A stretch of 31,901 nucleotides of DNA from a virus, in IMG/VR virus record IMGVR_UViG_3300044712_001460, positions 1-31,901 of that record; one strand, written 5' to 3'. Each line of letters opens with the position of its first letter. The first letter of the stretch is position 1. Below are positions 10,401-17,205 of the stretch, piece after piece. Under the pieces are notes generated by a model. That model saw nothing but the letters and a program-made list of their open reading frames with translations. It ran no database searches and was not told the DNA's origin. The position numbers and the translations under genes were made by a program.

Positions 10401-11073
10401 CTCCTAGGCTTGCAAGATATTGCTGAATATCGGTTGCATTGTTCTTAACAACCGTTGCCTGTTCTTTGAAAGTGAAAGTGATCTTATCTCCCTCTTTTGC
10501 TGCATTGATTCCAAATTCTTTTAATCGCTCAAATTGGCCTGTTACTGCATCGGCAGCGGCCTCGGCCAATTGGTCGAATCCCTTTCCAACCGATGAAGCA
10601 AGATCTCCATATTGCCTCATTTGCTCCATGGTCGGTTGAAGACCATAGTTAGTAAGCTTCACATAAGCTCCGGTGAGTTCCGATAGTGAGAAAGGAGTCA
10701 TGGCCGCGAACGTCTGAAGGTCTTTCATGACCCTGTTTGCTTCATCCTGACTGCCCAATGTATTGGCGAGAACCGCCTGATACTTCTGAAACTCTGCTGT
10801 TACGTCGATAATCCCGGAACCAAGCTGCTTTAATACAGCAATTCCGGCTCCAACCGATGCAATAGGTAGGAGTTCTTTCATGAACCCTCCCAATTTACTT
10901 TGGGAATTAGCAGCCTCATCACTTACGCCCTTAATTCCTTTTTCAACCCTATTTAGTGGGCCATACGTGTTATTGACTGCGTTTGTGAGTGCGACCAAAT
11001 GGTTATTCATCAGATTTATTGTCTGAAAAAAATTATTTGGATCTATCGAGGCATCGAACCTTAGGCTTGACAT
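7390..11073 (-). CDS. Tail tape measure protein
   Basis: At 1227 aa this is among the longest genes and follows the tail-assembly chaperone frames by 3 bp. The N-terminal quarter carries the tape-measure domain pattern (FQKYQAVLANTLGS... LQTFAAMTPFSLSELTGAYVKL, about residues 95-145). Hydrophobic stretches near 280-310 and 345-366 follow, then long Lys/Glu/Gln-rich coiled coils (about 370-800) and a second hydrophobic region. The protein sets tail length and is injected through or against the cell envelope. The coiled-coil length and position make the call secure. No lytic domain was recognised inside it. Confidence 0.93.
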   Translation of the reverse strand: MSSLRFDASIDPNNFFQTINLMNNHLVALTNAVNNTYGPLNRVEKGIKGVSDEAANSQSKLGGFMKELLPIASVGAGIAVLKQLGSGIIDVTAEFQKYQAVLANTLGSQDEANRVMKDLQTFAAMTPFSLSELTGAYVKLTNYGLQPTMEQMRQYGDLASSVGKGFDQLAEAAADAVTGQFERLKEFGINAAKEGDKITFTFKEQATVVKNNATDIQQYLASLGDMEGVRGGMEAISKTIGGQISNLGDTIDKMFNKIGQANSGLISDTIGGVSTIIEHYEEIIKVIGILVATYGAYKAAIMVTAAVQKASAIAGNVQAWFELARGIKTAKDAQVAFSLVTKASPIGLITAAISGLVLAFALLHKSTKSATEAQEEFNKLKDQQKDVDSTSKMIDRYNELSTKQGKTNEEQAEYNRLIDELSKKIPEATGKIDEHGRVLGLNSDKLKAYNEQQKGAIKLVAEQQLKEAEDALIKLNKKLASAQGKTSETKEVYIASGMGPGTTTVVERTGKERAKAAAEVLKISEEIEKYKETVNGLKQTLGLEIPMTVTVTDNMATGNNKAAIKQTVGDQIDAINAEITKQQENLKSLRNVKTSTATTQEIEDAEKNIKSLQDKLATLTGVTKKESDKAAKEAAVGSVKYLEEQVKKLQDKQWSFIDPKKEVENANKIKELLDEIERRKLEIAMMSKDDQFTIIPKMNEKAVKQISTTDEQKLVSDAYAKLGYSQAQKLTDEQKKQVNNEIEKARVSKESSKFNLAAVKQITTEQANHLKQDQERIDKSINFKESVKDGLEGFSEIAITSADIGNALFDAVSFLNEGLGESGKDMANLVGQAGTFAGALASGDWVGAIMSGLGLIGQVLDLNNEKQKRIIEKQIEYNKLLQEQVDLLVKAGILSPTEGATESLRQLREEIDLYKQTINTGVSIQITGYDSQMNEVKRNVGYRLTEIMDAVYGKDWGAEELFRAMDDVNGLMTQFMSLTTGTIWDSETEFWSTNFDSTTTTEFIKGLTEIEGKINSIQEQFIGFTNSDLVGSVVDGIAEGLKLGKDDLGDFAGSFEELMKKAARNAILSSFNNQYFTKIQRQMTSAMSLDSDEGFKVSEKELLAMQDTYRQAVEYGNKMAENWSNVFGDFTDAAASANSMKGSIQGITEKTAGVLEGSISSIQYNVIGMRDLMNKQIMHLAEIAHNTSYNFHLESMPDVVRLLKDVNKLLDDIKTKPQTGGGDYGIM
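7412..7417 (-). promoter_or_regulatory. Strong Shine-Dalgarno site (AGGAGG) deciding the start at 7403
   Basis: The minus strand reads AGGAGG 8 nt before the ATG at 7403, inside the 3' end of the tape measure gene. Most starts in this window, as in Bacteroidota generally, lack such a motif, so this one stands out and settles the start choice. Confidence 0.7.
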
Positions 11074-11076
11074 GGC

Positions 11077-11265
11077 TTAAAACTTTAGTGACTTTAACAG
11101 TTTTGTTGCTTCATCTGGGTCCGTGACCCTAATTGGCGGTTTCTCTTTTTTTTCTTCTTTTTCTGATCCAACATATTTCAACTTATCGTAGATCAAGAGG
11201 GTCAAGTTTCTCCAATCCACACTATCCAAAGCACCATCAAACGACATGCTTGGAAATGCCTCCAT
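11077..11265 (-). CDS. Tail-assembly chaperone, T part, probably made by -1 frameshift (gpGT-like)
   Basis: A 62-aa frame starts at the ATG that overlaps the upstream stop (TAATG). The same frame is open upstream without a stop from the T9 run at 11353-11361 to this ATG, and it is exactly the -1 frame relative to the upstream gene. A ribosome slipping at T9 would add about 92 residues to give a 238-aa fusion. This is the G/GT arrangement of lambda-like phages, where both products load onto the tape measure protein. Independent initiation at 11265 is the alternative. The protein is charged at its C-terminal end (KEEKKEKPPIRV). Confidence 0.75.
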   Translation of the reverse strand: MEAFPSMSFDGALDSVDWRNLTLLIYDKLKYVGSEKEEKKEKPPIRVTDPDEATKLLKSLKF

Positions 11266-11792
11266 TATTCCTGCAATGGTTCCCCAGATACTGTCACTAC
11301 CTTCGTAGCCGGTGCGAGTATTCTGAGGGCTCCTAACTGGCTTATAGAGTTCAAAAAAAAATCTGCATTTGTTTGGCTCATCACCACATCTGTCAATTGT
11401 TTCAGTTCAATTGCAGATAAGTTGTTAATGATCTTTTGTTGAAGTTCTTCGATCTGTTTATCCTTTGTTTTTTTGATGGTGCGATAGATGCCCGGAATGA
11501 TTGTTTTTACACGCTCCTTTTTTGTTTCTGCCTTCTGGAGAATAGCAATTGCGATGATCTTTGCAGCAGGTATCGAATCGCTAGCCCTGTCTATGATCTC
11601 ATACACTTTTGTGGGTTCTTTCTCAAATCTTTGAATAGTTGCTGACTCTTCATTGATCTGAATGAGCGTTCGAAGCGTAAGTGGCTTAACTTCAAGTTCA
11701 CCTATGTTTTCGATGGTGAACTTTATTCCACTACTCAACAATGCTCTTGCAGCTTCAATTTGTAACTCAGCATCTGTTTTTTTCTCAGCCAT
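11265..11792 (-). CDS. Tail-assembly chaperone (gpG-like)
   Basis: The 175-aa, helix-rich, mostly charged protein lies just upstream of the tape measure gene, in the position of lambda gpG. Codons 144-147 are GAT TTT TTT TTG, which contain in-phase slippery heptamers T_TTT_TTT and T_TTT_TTG. The downstream gene is in the -1 frame. The known role of this family is binding the tape measure protein while the tail tube polymerises. It starts in a TAATG junction with the upstream gene. Family assignment is by position and frameshift architecture; the sequence alone is not diagnostic to me. Confidence 0.78.
   Translation of the reverse strand: MAEKKTDAELQIEAARALLSSGIKFTIENIGELEVKPLTLRTLIQINEESATIQRFEKEPTKVYEIIDRASDSIPAAKIIAIAILQKAETKKERVKTIIPGIYRTIKKTKDKQIEELQQKIINNLSAIELKQLTDVVMSQTNADFFLNSISQLGALRILAPATKVVTVSGEPLQE
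11353..11361 (-). other. Slippery T9 site for -1 frameshift between G-like and T-like frames
   Basis: The minus strand reads GA TTTTTTTTT G. Zero-frame phasing is GAT TTT TTT TTG, so T_TTT_TTT is correctly phased for tandem -1 slippage. The -1 frame is closed upstream by a TGA at about 11409 and open downstream to 11077. I saw no strong downstream stem-loop by eye. Confidence 0.75.
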
Positions 11793-12178
11793 TACTTATC
11801 AATTAAATTTTTGATTTCGCCTTTTATTTCCTCGATATTTTCAGGCGTGATCTTATCGAGTAGTTTTGCAATCCTTCCAGTAATACATGTCAGCTTCTTT
11901 ACCTGCTCTGATAGTTTATCGATCTGTAAGGCCAATTCATCACGTTTTGCTCGAGAATCTGCAAGTTCTAATTTCAGACTTTCAGCCATCTCCCTCCATA
12001 TCTTTATCGCCTTTTCAACATTGTTCAGTTCTTGACCTTCTGCAATTGCCTCGGCATTTTGAGCTGTCGCGGCCGCCTCCTTTTTTTTGCTTTTCAATGT
12101 GAAAAGATACATTGCACCACCACCCAGGAAGGCACTTATGAATGATGACAAAAGCATCCAAATACCGTAACTTCCCAT
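11792..12178 (-). CDS. Membrane-anchored coiled-coil protein (128 aa)
   Basis: One N-terminal membrane segment (about residues 5-26) is followed by a basic KSKKK and then a helical, Lys/Glu-rich coiled coil to the C-terminus. This layout resembles inner-membrane spanins or phage accessory proteins with an N-terminal anchor. It follows the endolysin-like gene with a TAATG overlap and precedes the chaperone gene with another TAATG overlap, so translation is probably coupled. A lysis role is possible but not shown; a separate spanin candidate lies at 13601-14065. Confidence 0.6.
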   Translation of the reverse strand: MGSYGIWMLLSSFISAFLGGGAMYLFTLKSKKKEAAATAQNAEAIAEGQELNNVEKAIKIWREMAESLKLELADSRAKRDELALQIDKLSEQVKKLTCITGRIAKLLDKITPENIEEIKGEIKNLIDK

Positions 12179-12633
12179 TATGCAACAAACATTTGATAGT
12201 GATTAATATACTCCTGAACAATACCCTTTCCCATGTATGTATTATACACCCGCTTCCAATATTCCGCCTGACCATATAATGAATCAGGGATAGGCTGTGG
12301 ATCTCTCAGATATTTAATCCTCGCCATACAAGCAGCATAAACATCATTTGTTTCCAAAGCTCCTGCATTAGGCGAAAACATCCCTGAAACTGATAGTATT
12401 TTTTGAGAAAGTACAGGATTGTAGTTGAGATAATTCACCCAACAGTCATCATGAGTATACGGTTCCATTTGAAACAATCCTAATGCTGGTCCATTACCTA
12501 ATTGCCGTCTATACTGCCAACCTAGCGATTCATGAGCACTGGTACCCATCAGCAACTGGACTGCACTTTCAGAATACAAATCGATCGACAAAAGGGTATT
12601 TGAAATTATTCCTTTGATTGTGTATTTGTCCAT
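12178..12633 (-). CDS. Lysozyme-like / lytic transglycosylase-type endolysin (151 aa)
   Basis: The protein has a lysozyme-fold signature. The catalytic-type Glu35 lies in a TSAHES motif, followed by a GPALGLFQMEP segment (about 48-58) that matches the AxGLMQ-type motif of SLT/goose-type lysozymes. Length fits a small soluble peptidoglycan hydrolase. No signal peptide is present, so export would depend on the holin-like protein at 14067-14456, or it could act as a virion-associated enzyme. It starts downstream of a terminator after the tail tube gene, so its expression may be held below that of the tail genes. Confidence 0.7.
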   Translation of the reverse strand: MDKYTIKGIISNTLLSIDLYSESAVQLLMGTSAHESLGWQYRRQLGNGPALGLFQMEPYTHDDCWVNYLNYNPVLSQKILSVSGMFSPNAGALETNDVYAACMARIKYLRDPQPIPDSLYGQAEYWKRVYNTYMGKGIVQEYINHYQMFVA

Positions 12634-12644
12634 AGTGTTATATC

Positions 12645-12666
12645 AAAAGCCCCCGGTTAAGGGGGC
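12645..12666 (-). terminator. Rho-independent terminator after the tail tube gene
   Basis: On the minus strand GCCCCC (complement of 12661-12666), loop TTAACC, and GGGGGC (complement of 12649-12654) are followed by TTTT and AT-rich sequence. It lies between the tail tube stop (12693) and the endolysin start (12633). A G/C-only 6-bp stem suggests efficient but perhaps partial termination inside the late operon. Confidence 0.8.
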
Positions 12667-12692
12667 ATTAGACAATAGGTGAGTTATCTCAA

Positions 12693-13217
12693 TTAAGCAG
12701 GATCAGGGTAAATAATTTTGAAAGCGTCTGTGTTGGCCTTAGTTGGAGCCAATATGGTAATTTTCACTTTCAAACGTCCAAGGTCTGACCTTGTGAACGC
12801 CCAATCAAAGTTTGATGACAGCTTACCCCTGACAACCTCGAAGATATGACCGGTGTCGGTTGTCAATCTAATAGAGCGCTCAATGTCCTGGGTTGTTGAT
12901 GGTGGGGTATATGTTGCATGAACAACAGGAGGCCCAGCAGCATATGCTGTGGCAGTTCCACCCATAAATGCAGCCAATACAGACCCAGACATGTCGTACA
13001 TCCCTAACTCAATTGTTTTAACCGAATCCTTGGTGGTGATGATCTTGATTGGATCAACCTTTTCATTTACCAAAAATTCCTTTGTTTCAGGATCCGTTGA
13101 AGTCAACTTCACAGTGTCCTTTTCGGTGTCTGCATACTGAGTTAGAGATGTTCCCATCCCTCCATCGCCAGCCACTTCACCGAATTCTATTTTTGTAAGA
13201 CCGAAAACTAATTCCAT
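12693..13217 (-). CDS. Major tail tube protein
   Basis: The 174-aa, beta-rich protein (KIEFGEVAGDGGMGTSLTQ start, repeated TxDTGHIFEV-type strands) has the size and character of siphovirus tail tube proteins. It sits after the tail terminator gene and upstream of the chaperone and tape measure genes. Strong terminators often follow highly expressed structural genes, and one follows here at 12645-12666. The tube protein polymerises around the tape measure protein. The call rests on position, size and composition. Confidence 0.75.
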   Translation of the reverse strand: MELVFGLTKIEFGEVAGDGGMGTSLTQYADTEKDTVKLTSTDPETKEFLVNEKVDPIKIITTKDSVKTIELGMYDMSGSVLAAFMGGTATAYAAGPPVVHATYTPPSTTQDIERSIRLTTDTGHIFEVVRGKLSSNFDWAFTRSDLGRLKVKITILAPTKANTDAFKIIYPDPA

Positions 13218-13229
13218 GATAGAAATTTG

Positions 13230-13604
13230 TTATTTGTTCAACATTACAACATGGTACTTCAGGTTCAATGAATGGAACCCATCTTCCTGAAACACCTGTT
13301 CATTTCTTAACTCGAATGAAATAAAATCACTCTGATCATCGTTGCTGGTGATTATCTTAGCCTTAATGTATTCTCCGATTTCAAAAAGCCTCTTATTATC
13401 AATGAGGCATTGTTTATCCTTCACGTTGATGTTAATATTTACAAAGCCCTGGGCCAAAACACTATCGGGAAACCCGAGTGTATTAACACAGATGTATTCA
13501 GGGTCTGTGATGTCCTTTTTTACCGTGTGTGGGTAAACAGGAACCTGTGGCACTGCTGCCTTAACCGCTGAAATAGCCCTTGTAACTGCATCCTGTGAGT
13601 TCAT
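13230..13604 (-). CDS. Tail terminator / tail completion protein
   Basis: The 124-aa protein (RAISAVKAAVPQVPVYPHTV... near the start, then alternating strands ending LNLKYHVVMLNK) fits the size and pattern of tail terminator or completion proteins. These cap the head-proximal end of the tail. It is immediately upstream of the tail tube gene, the expected place. The start overlaps the spanin stop by 4 bp (ATGA). Confidence 0.6.
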   Translation of the reverse strand: MNSQDAVTRAISAVKAAVPQVPVYPHTVKKDITDPEYICVNTLGFPDSVLAQGFVNININVKDKQCLIDNKRLFEIGEYIKAKIITSNDDQSDFISFELRNEQVFQEDGFHSLNLKYHVVMLNK

Positions 13605-14065
13605 ATCGGAAGTATTTTTTTGACTTTATATAATACGATAACCACCAAGGAAGTCAGAGAAATAACACCCGTTAAGGCTAGGATAATAAGCCATTTCGGG
13701 TACACTTTTTGAATTTGAACCTTCACTTCCTGCTGATCGATACTGCTCGACGTATGAACTTCCTTCCATTTAATGTAAACCTGTTCAGAGTCTATCTTAA
13801 CTGAGGCACTTAGCCAGTTGTCCCGGAATTGGATCACCGGTTTCAACTTGCGCCCTTCGATCGTTTCCAGCTTAGACATGACGACACGATTAAATGAATC
13901 ACATTCGAACCAAGCATTGAACAAGGCAGAATCAGCCGGAATGACAATTAAAGAATCCCTGAAAACTATCAGAGTATCATTCTCAACGATCGTGGTTGAA
14001 AGTTCTTTGCAAGGCCTACACGAGGCCAGCACAACAAACAGTAATATGATCAGGAAGCGGTTCAT
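13601..14065 (-). CDS. Unimolecular spanin candidate (lipoprotein with C-terminal membrane segment)
   Basis: With the ATG at 14065 (1 bp after the holin-like stop) the 154-aa protein begins with a lipoprotein signal, MNRFLIILLFVVLASC, with the lipobox cysteine at residue 16. A periplasmic domain of about 105 residues follows. A membrane segment near 125-146 and a short basic tail end it. Outer-membrane lipid anchor plus C-terminal inner-membrane segment is the u-spanin topology known from phage T1 gp11, which fuses inner and outer membranes in the last step of lysis. It adjoins a holin-like gene. The frame is open upstream to 14131, but that version would bury the signal peptide and overlap the neighbour. 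Confidence 0.7.
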   Translation of the reverse strand: MNRFLIILLFVVLASCRPCKELSTTIVENDTLIVFRDSLIVIPADSALFNAWFECDSFNRVVMSKLETIEGRKLKPVIQFRDNWLSASVKIDSEQVYIKWKEVHTSSSIDQQEVKVQIQKVYPKWLIILALTGVISLTSLVVIVLYKVKKILPI

Positions 14066-14066
14066 G

Positions 14067-14456
14067 TTATTTACCCTTTTTATTGACCAAGGATAATAGA
14101 CCGCTAATGATACCAATATCAAATATTCCATTACCAGCCAGTCCAGCCGCTAAAGCATAAAGCAAAGCCCAATACCATTGAAGCCCGGCAAATATCCCGA
14201 ATTGAAGGAACCATCCAGCAAACGCTAAAGCAACCGCAACAATCCATGAAAGGAATCGGGAAGCAAAACCGGAAGTTTTAAACAGGTATTTTTTAAGGAA
14301 TTCAGTGACGGCCATTACAGCAGCGACAAATCCACCTAAAGTTAAAAACCATGTTCCTGGTTCGATAGTACCGGTGTCACCACCCTGAGCAAACAAACAC
14401 ATTGGCGCTATCATTATGACGGCCAACATTAAAATGTATTTGATGAAATTTTTCAT
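14067..14456 (-). CDS. Holin-like membrane protein (129 aa)
   Basis: The N-terminus reads as a cleavable signal (about residues 1-24, ending CLFAQGG). Three hydrophobic segments follow, around 36-52, 66-90 and 92-118, and the protein ends in a basic KKGK tail. Size, multiple membrane segments and the basic tail fit a holin. The next gene is a u-spanin candidate and an endolysin-like gene is 1.4 kb downstream. The start overlaps the upstream stop (ATGA). No family-specific motif was recognised, so holin is by topology and context. Confidence 0.6.
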   Translation of the reverse strand: MKNFIKYILMLAVIMIAPMCLFAQGGDTGTIEPGTWFLTLGGFVAAVMAVTEFLKKYLFKTSGFASRFLSWIVAVALAFAGWFLQFGIFAGLQWYWALLYALAAGLAGNGIFDIGIISGLLSLVNKKGK

Positions 14457-14857
14457 AACTTGTTTTTTAATGATTCTAAATCCCCCTTCAGGAGATCAAT
14501 GATTTGAATAGTTTGATTTGATATGACATTGTAGCCTTTTGCTTCAACAGCTGCTGCATAATTCATCCCGGCAACACCGATCAGGTAGTAAACACCAGCA
14601 TCTTTAGGAATTTCATTCAAGACTGATCGTGCAGTTTCATCTCCATCACCAACAAGCAACGTATTGCCTTTGAAAACGAAATAACCCAAGGAAGCCCGGA
14701 GATTGCCGGTTTGATCCTGATATGTCCTTTCATTCCTACAATCGGAAAGAAACTGCTCGCCTCGTCTGGTCATCATCGACAGAATCAACCCTTCAAGAAC
14801 CTCTTTCGACTTGTTCAATTGATCGATTACACCTGAAACGCCAGACAATTTTATCAT
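14453..14857 (-). CDS. HK97 gp10-like neck / tail-completion protein
   Basis: The 134-aa protein carries the pattern of the HK97 gp10-like family: an RTYQDQTGNLRASLGYFVF segment (about 44-62) and a C-terminal YAAAVEAKGYNVI segment (about 99-111). These proteins join head and tail. It lies between the head-closure candidate and the holin-like gene, with ATGA-type 4-bp overlaps on both sides. Confidence 0.75.
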   Translation of the reverse strand: MIKLSGVSGVIDQLNKSKEVLEGLILSMMTRRGEQFLSDCRNERTYQDQTGNLRASLGYFVFKGNTLLVGDGDETARSVLNEIPKDAGVYYLIGVAGMNYAAAVEAKGYNVISNQTIQIIDLLKGDLESLKNKL

Positions 14858-15171
14858 AACCAGATTCTTGAATTTAGCTGACCGTTCTCGTGCCTCTTGA
14901 CCTTTGCTTTTATTTCACGGGTACCGGAAATCTTCAAAGTACAATCGACACCAAAAGGGATTTCAATGTCCATTTTAGGAAGGTAAACAGTAAACTCAAA
15001 CACCACCATTTCACCAGACTGAGAGAGTATTGTCTTGTTGCCTGAATTTGGTTCGGCCCGACAAACAAACTCCGTCGATGTAACGCCACTGAAAACCCAC
15101 TCCCCATTAACCTGTACAGGATGGGAAGTAGGTAGTTCAATGACAAGGATATGAGGATACTGAGCAACCAT
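14854..15171 (-). CDS. Head-closure protein (head-tail connector), 105 aa
   Basis: This small beta-rich protein fits head-closure proteins (SPP1 gp16 / HK97 gp7-like) by size and position after the first connector gene. I chose the ATG at 15171, 5 bp after the upstream stop. An in-frame GTG at 15183 would add four residues and overlap the upstream gene; neither start has a clear Shine-Dalgarno. The function is from gene order only. Confidence 0.6.
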   Translation of the reverse strand: MVAQYPHILVIELPTSHPVQVNGEWVFSGVTSTEFVCRAEPNSGNKTILSQSGEMVVFEFTVYLPKMDIEIPFGVDCTLKISGTREIKAKVKRHENGQLNSRIWL

Positions 15172-15176
15172 ATTAA

Positions 15177-15491
15177 TTACCACTGATTGGTAGCATCACG
15201 AATGACAGGGTTTGAGACATTGTAACTTTCACCCCATTTGGAGTAAAGCCTTTCCATTTCTTTCCTAACTTCTCCCTTGTTTGTATGTGCAAGGGAAAAC
15301 CCACCTTCAGTGGTTGTAGGAGTTGAAAGAATTGTTGAAAGACAATCTGCTTTGGCCAATTCCAACTTCTTCAGGTTAGACGCTGAATAAGTATCTATTT
15401 CGGTTAGTGACCGGCTGATCAATGCCAGCTTGAAAGAATTGTTGTCAAGTGGGTACTGAACGATTGCCTTTAATGCCTCAAGGTTTGTCAT
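15177..15491 (-). CDS. Head-tail connector / adaptor protein (104 aa)
   Basis: The helical 104-aa protein directly after the major capsid gene is in the place of the gp6/gp15-type adaptor that binds the portal. It starts MTNLEALKAIVQYPLDNNSF, a pattern I associate with connector proteins of Bacteroidota phages. The gap to the capsid gene is 11 bp. Confidence 0.65.
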   Translation of the reverse strand: MTNLEALKAIVQYPLDNNSFKLALISRSLTEIDTYSASNLKKLELAKADCLSTILSTPTTTEGGFSLAHTNKGEVRKEMERLYSKWGESYNVSNPVIRDATNQW

Positions 15492-15502
15492 AGGGATTCA
15501 GA

Positions 15503-16594
15503 TTACACTGTTTCAGTTTGTAGGATCACCATTTGATCGATGACTTCAACACCAGGGAAAGCATTCAGCTCACCTTTTGTGAATTCACCCCAAGGATCAT
15601 TTTGCTGATATTTCGAGATCAACACTTTATCGGCTGTAGCGTAGTCAATACCGTTAACGGGTTTCAACTGCTCAATCGAGAATGCGTTATGGATGATACC
15701 GAATTTACCTGCAGGTACAAATGAAACATTGTACTCACTCCAAGGCTCAATAGTGCTGATCGCACCATCTTTCTCGATACCGATAATTTCAGTTACGATC
15801 TCTATAATCGGGAACTTATTGCTCAACAGGTACTCATTAACCCTTTCGAGAGTAACGGCCACTGTTCTTCCTGTCCCTGCATTATAGAAAGCTGAAATAT
15901 TAGATTTGAACTTGTCACATTTTGCCATCCTCCAGAATGTTTCAAGCCTCATCATCATCTTTTCGAAAATCACACCTTTTGCCTTAGCTATCTTAACAAT
16001 GCCTTCGATATCTGCTGTTGGATCACCAGATCCAGTTATCGACCACTTTGCAGTAGCCTTAACCAAGTTTGCAGATGGCATGAGTAAATCAATATCACCC
16101 AAAATCAACCCGTCTGGGTTGGTGTTAGCATCAATTGACACTTTGCCGGTAGACATTGCCTGAAGGCACATAATGTCGAGCTTTTTCATCGGACCATTGC
16201 CCGCCTTTGTGATGTCATCCCACAGTAATTTCAGGAGCATGTCCCTTTTTGTGGTGTCGTTCACATTTGGAAGACTTTGAATCGTGATGAAGTTCCGATA
16301 ATCATTTTCGGTCATCTTGAAAGCCTGCTTGATCGCTGGTACTTCGCCAGTCAACTTTTCAATTTGTGAACGAGAGCGGAGAGGTGCAGGAGAATCCCTG
16401 TCAACGATAGTTGCTGCAGCCTCGATCCTACTTCTGCCAATGACAGTAGTGAAATCAAGATTTACAGTAGTGGATCCCCAATCGAAGTATCTGGTAAACC
16501 ATGTTGGTTTGAAGATGTCCTTCCGGGCATCAATCATAACTTGCATTTTGGAAGCGAACTTCCCGAATACGCTTTGAATTTTTTCGGTTGCCAT
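15503..16594 (-). CDS. Major capsid protein (lambda gpE-like)
   Basis: The 363-aa protein has features of the phage capsid E family: a TWFTRYFDWGSTTVNLDF segment near the start and a C-terminal WSEYNVSFVPAGKFGIIHNA segment around residues 285-304 that matches the P-domain/C-terminal region seen in gpE-like capsids. It follows scaffold and decoration genes, as in lambda-type head clusters. A strong Shine-Dalgarno, GGAGGTG, lies 6 nt before its ATG, in line with high expression. Confidence 0.88.
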   Translation of the reverse strand: MATEKIQSVFGKFASKMQVMIDARKDIFKPTWFTRYFDWGSTTVNLDFTTVIGRSRIEAAATIVDRDSPAPLRSRSQIEKLTGEVPAIKQAFKMTENDYRNFITIQSLPNVNDTTKRDMLLKLLWDDITKAGNGPMKKLDIMCLQAMSTGKVSIDANTNPDGLILGDIDLLMPSANLVKATAKWSITGSGDPTADIEGIVKIAKAKGVIFEKMMMRLETFWRMAKCDKFKSNISAFYNAGTGRTVAVTLERVNEYLLSNKFPIIEIVTEIIGIEKDGAISTIEPWSEYNVSFVPAGKFGIIHNAFSIEQLKPVNGIDYATADKVLISKYQQNDPWGEFTKGELNAFPGVEVIDQMVILQTETV

Positions 16595-16600
16595 AAATTA

Positions 16601-16607
16601 CACCTCC
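16601..16607 (-). promoter_or_regulatory. Strong Shine-Dalgarno site for the capsid gene
   Basis: The minus strand reads GGAGGTG with 6 nt to the capsid ATG at 16594. It is one of only two clear Shine-Dalgarno sites noticed in the window. Confidence 0.7.
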
Positions 16608-16608
16608 A

Positions 16609-17205
16609 TTAATAAGAGTTAGAGAAAATGATGTTTGGCAAATATGCCTTCACACCCGCTGCAATCTTCGGGATCCTACGCTCGTAAACAGTACCCCTGA
16701 GCAATACACCGCATGAAGTATTGTCTTCGGCTTTTACATCTTCATAGAGAAGCCCCTTTGGATCACCAGAACCGTAAGCGCAAGCACTTGCACCAGTGGC
16801 TGAACTTTGGAACAATACCACACCATCAGCTGCCGTCAAGGCAACCCCTAGGGTTGTTCCAACTGTGAGAACGTCATAATCGGCATTTGTTGAGTCGATC
16901 TCGGTAATGGCATAAGCCTTACCTCCAACAACTACACCGATGTAATCACCAACTTGGAGAGGGTGACCTTTTTTGACTTGGTAGGTAGTTGCATCATCTG
17001 CAGCATTAGCATGCAAAACTGCAACTTTGAGGACTTTTGCCTTACGGGTTGCCTCATCAAAACCCATTACGGAGCCAGCTAGCACTTCAGTACCAGCAGC
17101 AAGATTTGAAGTGTCAAGAGTAAACCCACCTGTGGCGAGTTCCATGGCTTGGACATATATTGTCTTGCCTCCGCTAATCGTTTGTTGTGTGATCTTAAAT
17201 CCCAT
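16609..17205 (-). CDS. Capsid decoration protein (head stabilisation, gpD-like)
   Basis: The 198-aa protein is Ala/Gly/Thr/Val-rich with the character of head decoration proteins: an early LAAGTEVLAGSVMGFDEATRKAKVL stretch (about 35-59, the 'delay' barrel-like repeats seen in gpD-like proteins) and a late GVLLRGTVYERRIP motif (about 166-179). It lies between scaffold and major capsid, the lambda D position. It begins in a TAATG overlap with the scaffold gene. Confidence 0.72.
   Translation of the reverse strand: MGFKITQQTISGGKTIYVQAMELATGGFTLDTSNLAAGTEVLAGSVMGFDEATRKAKVLKVAVLHANAADDATTYQVKKGHPLQVGDYIGVVVGGKAYAITEIDSTNADYDVLTVGTTLGVALTAADGVVLFQSSATGASACAYGSGDPKGLLYEDVKAEDNTSCGVLLRGTVYERRIPKIAAGVKAYLPNIIFSNSY

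Noticed and set aside
12081-12088. A8 run with in-phase A_AAA_AAG in the membrane coiled-coil gene (11792-12178), a possible third frameshift site
   Set aside because: The -1 frame after it ends within about 21 codons with no recognisable domain, so it would only give a truncated product. No support for a programmed event.
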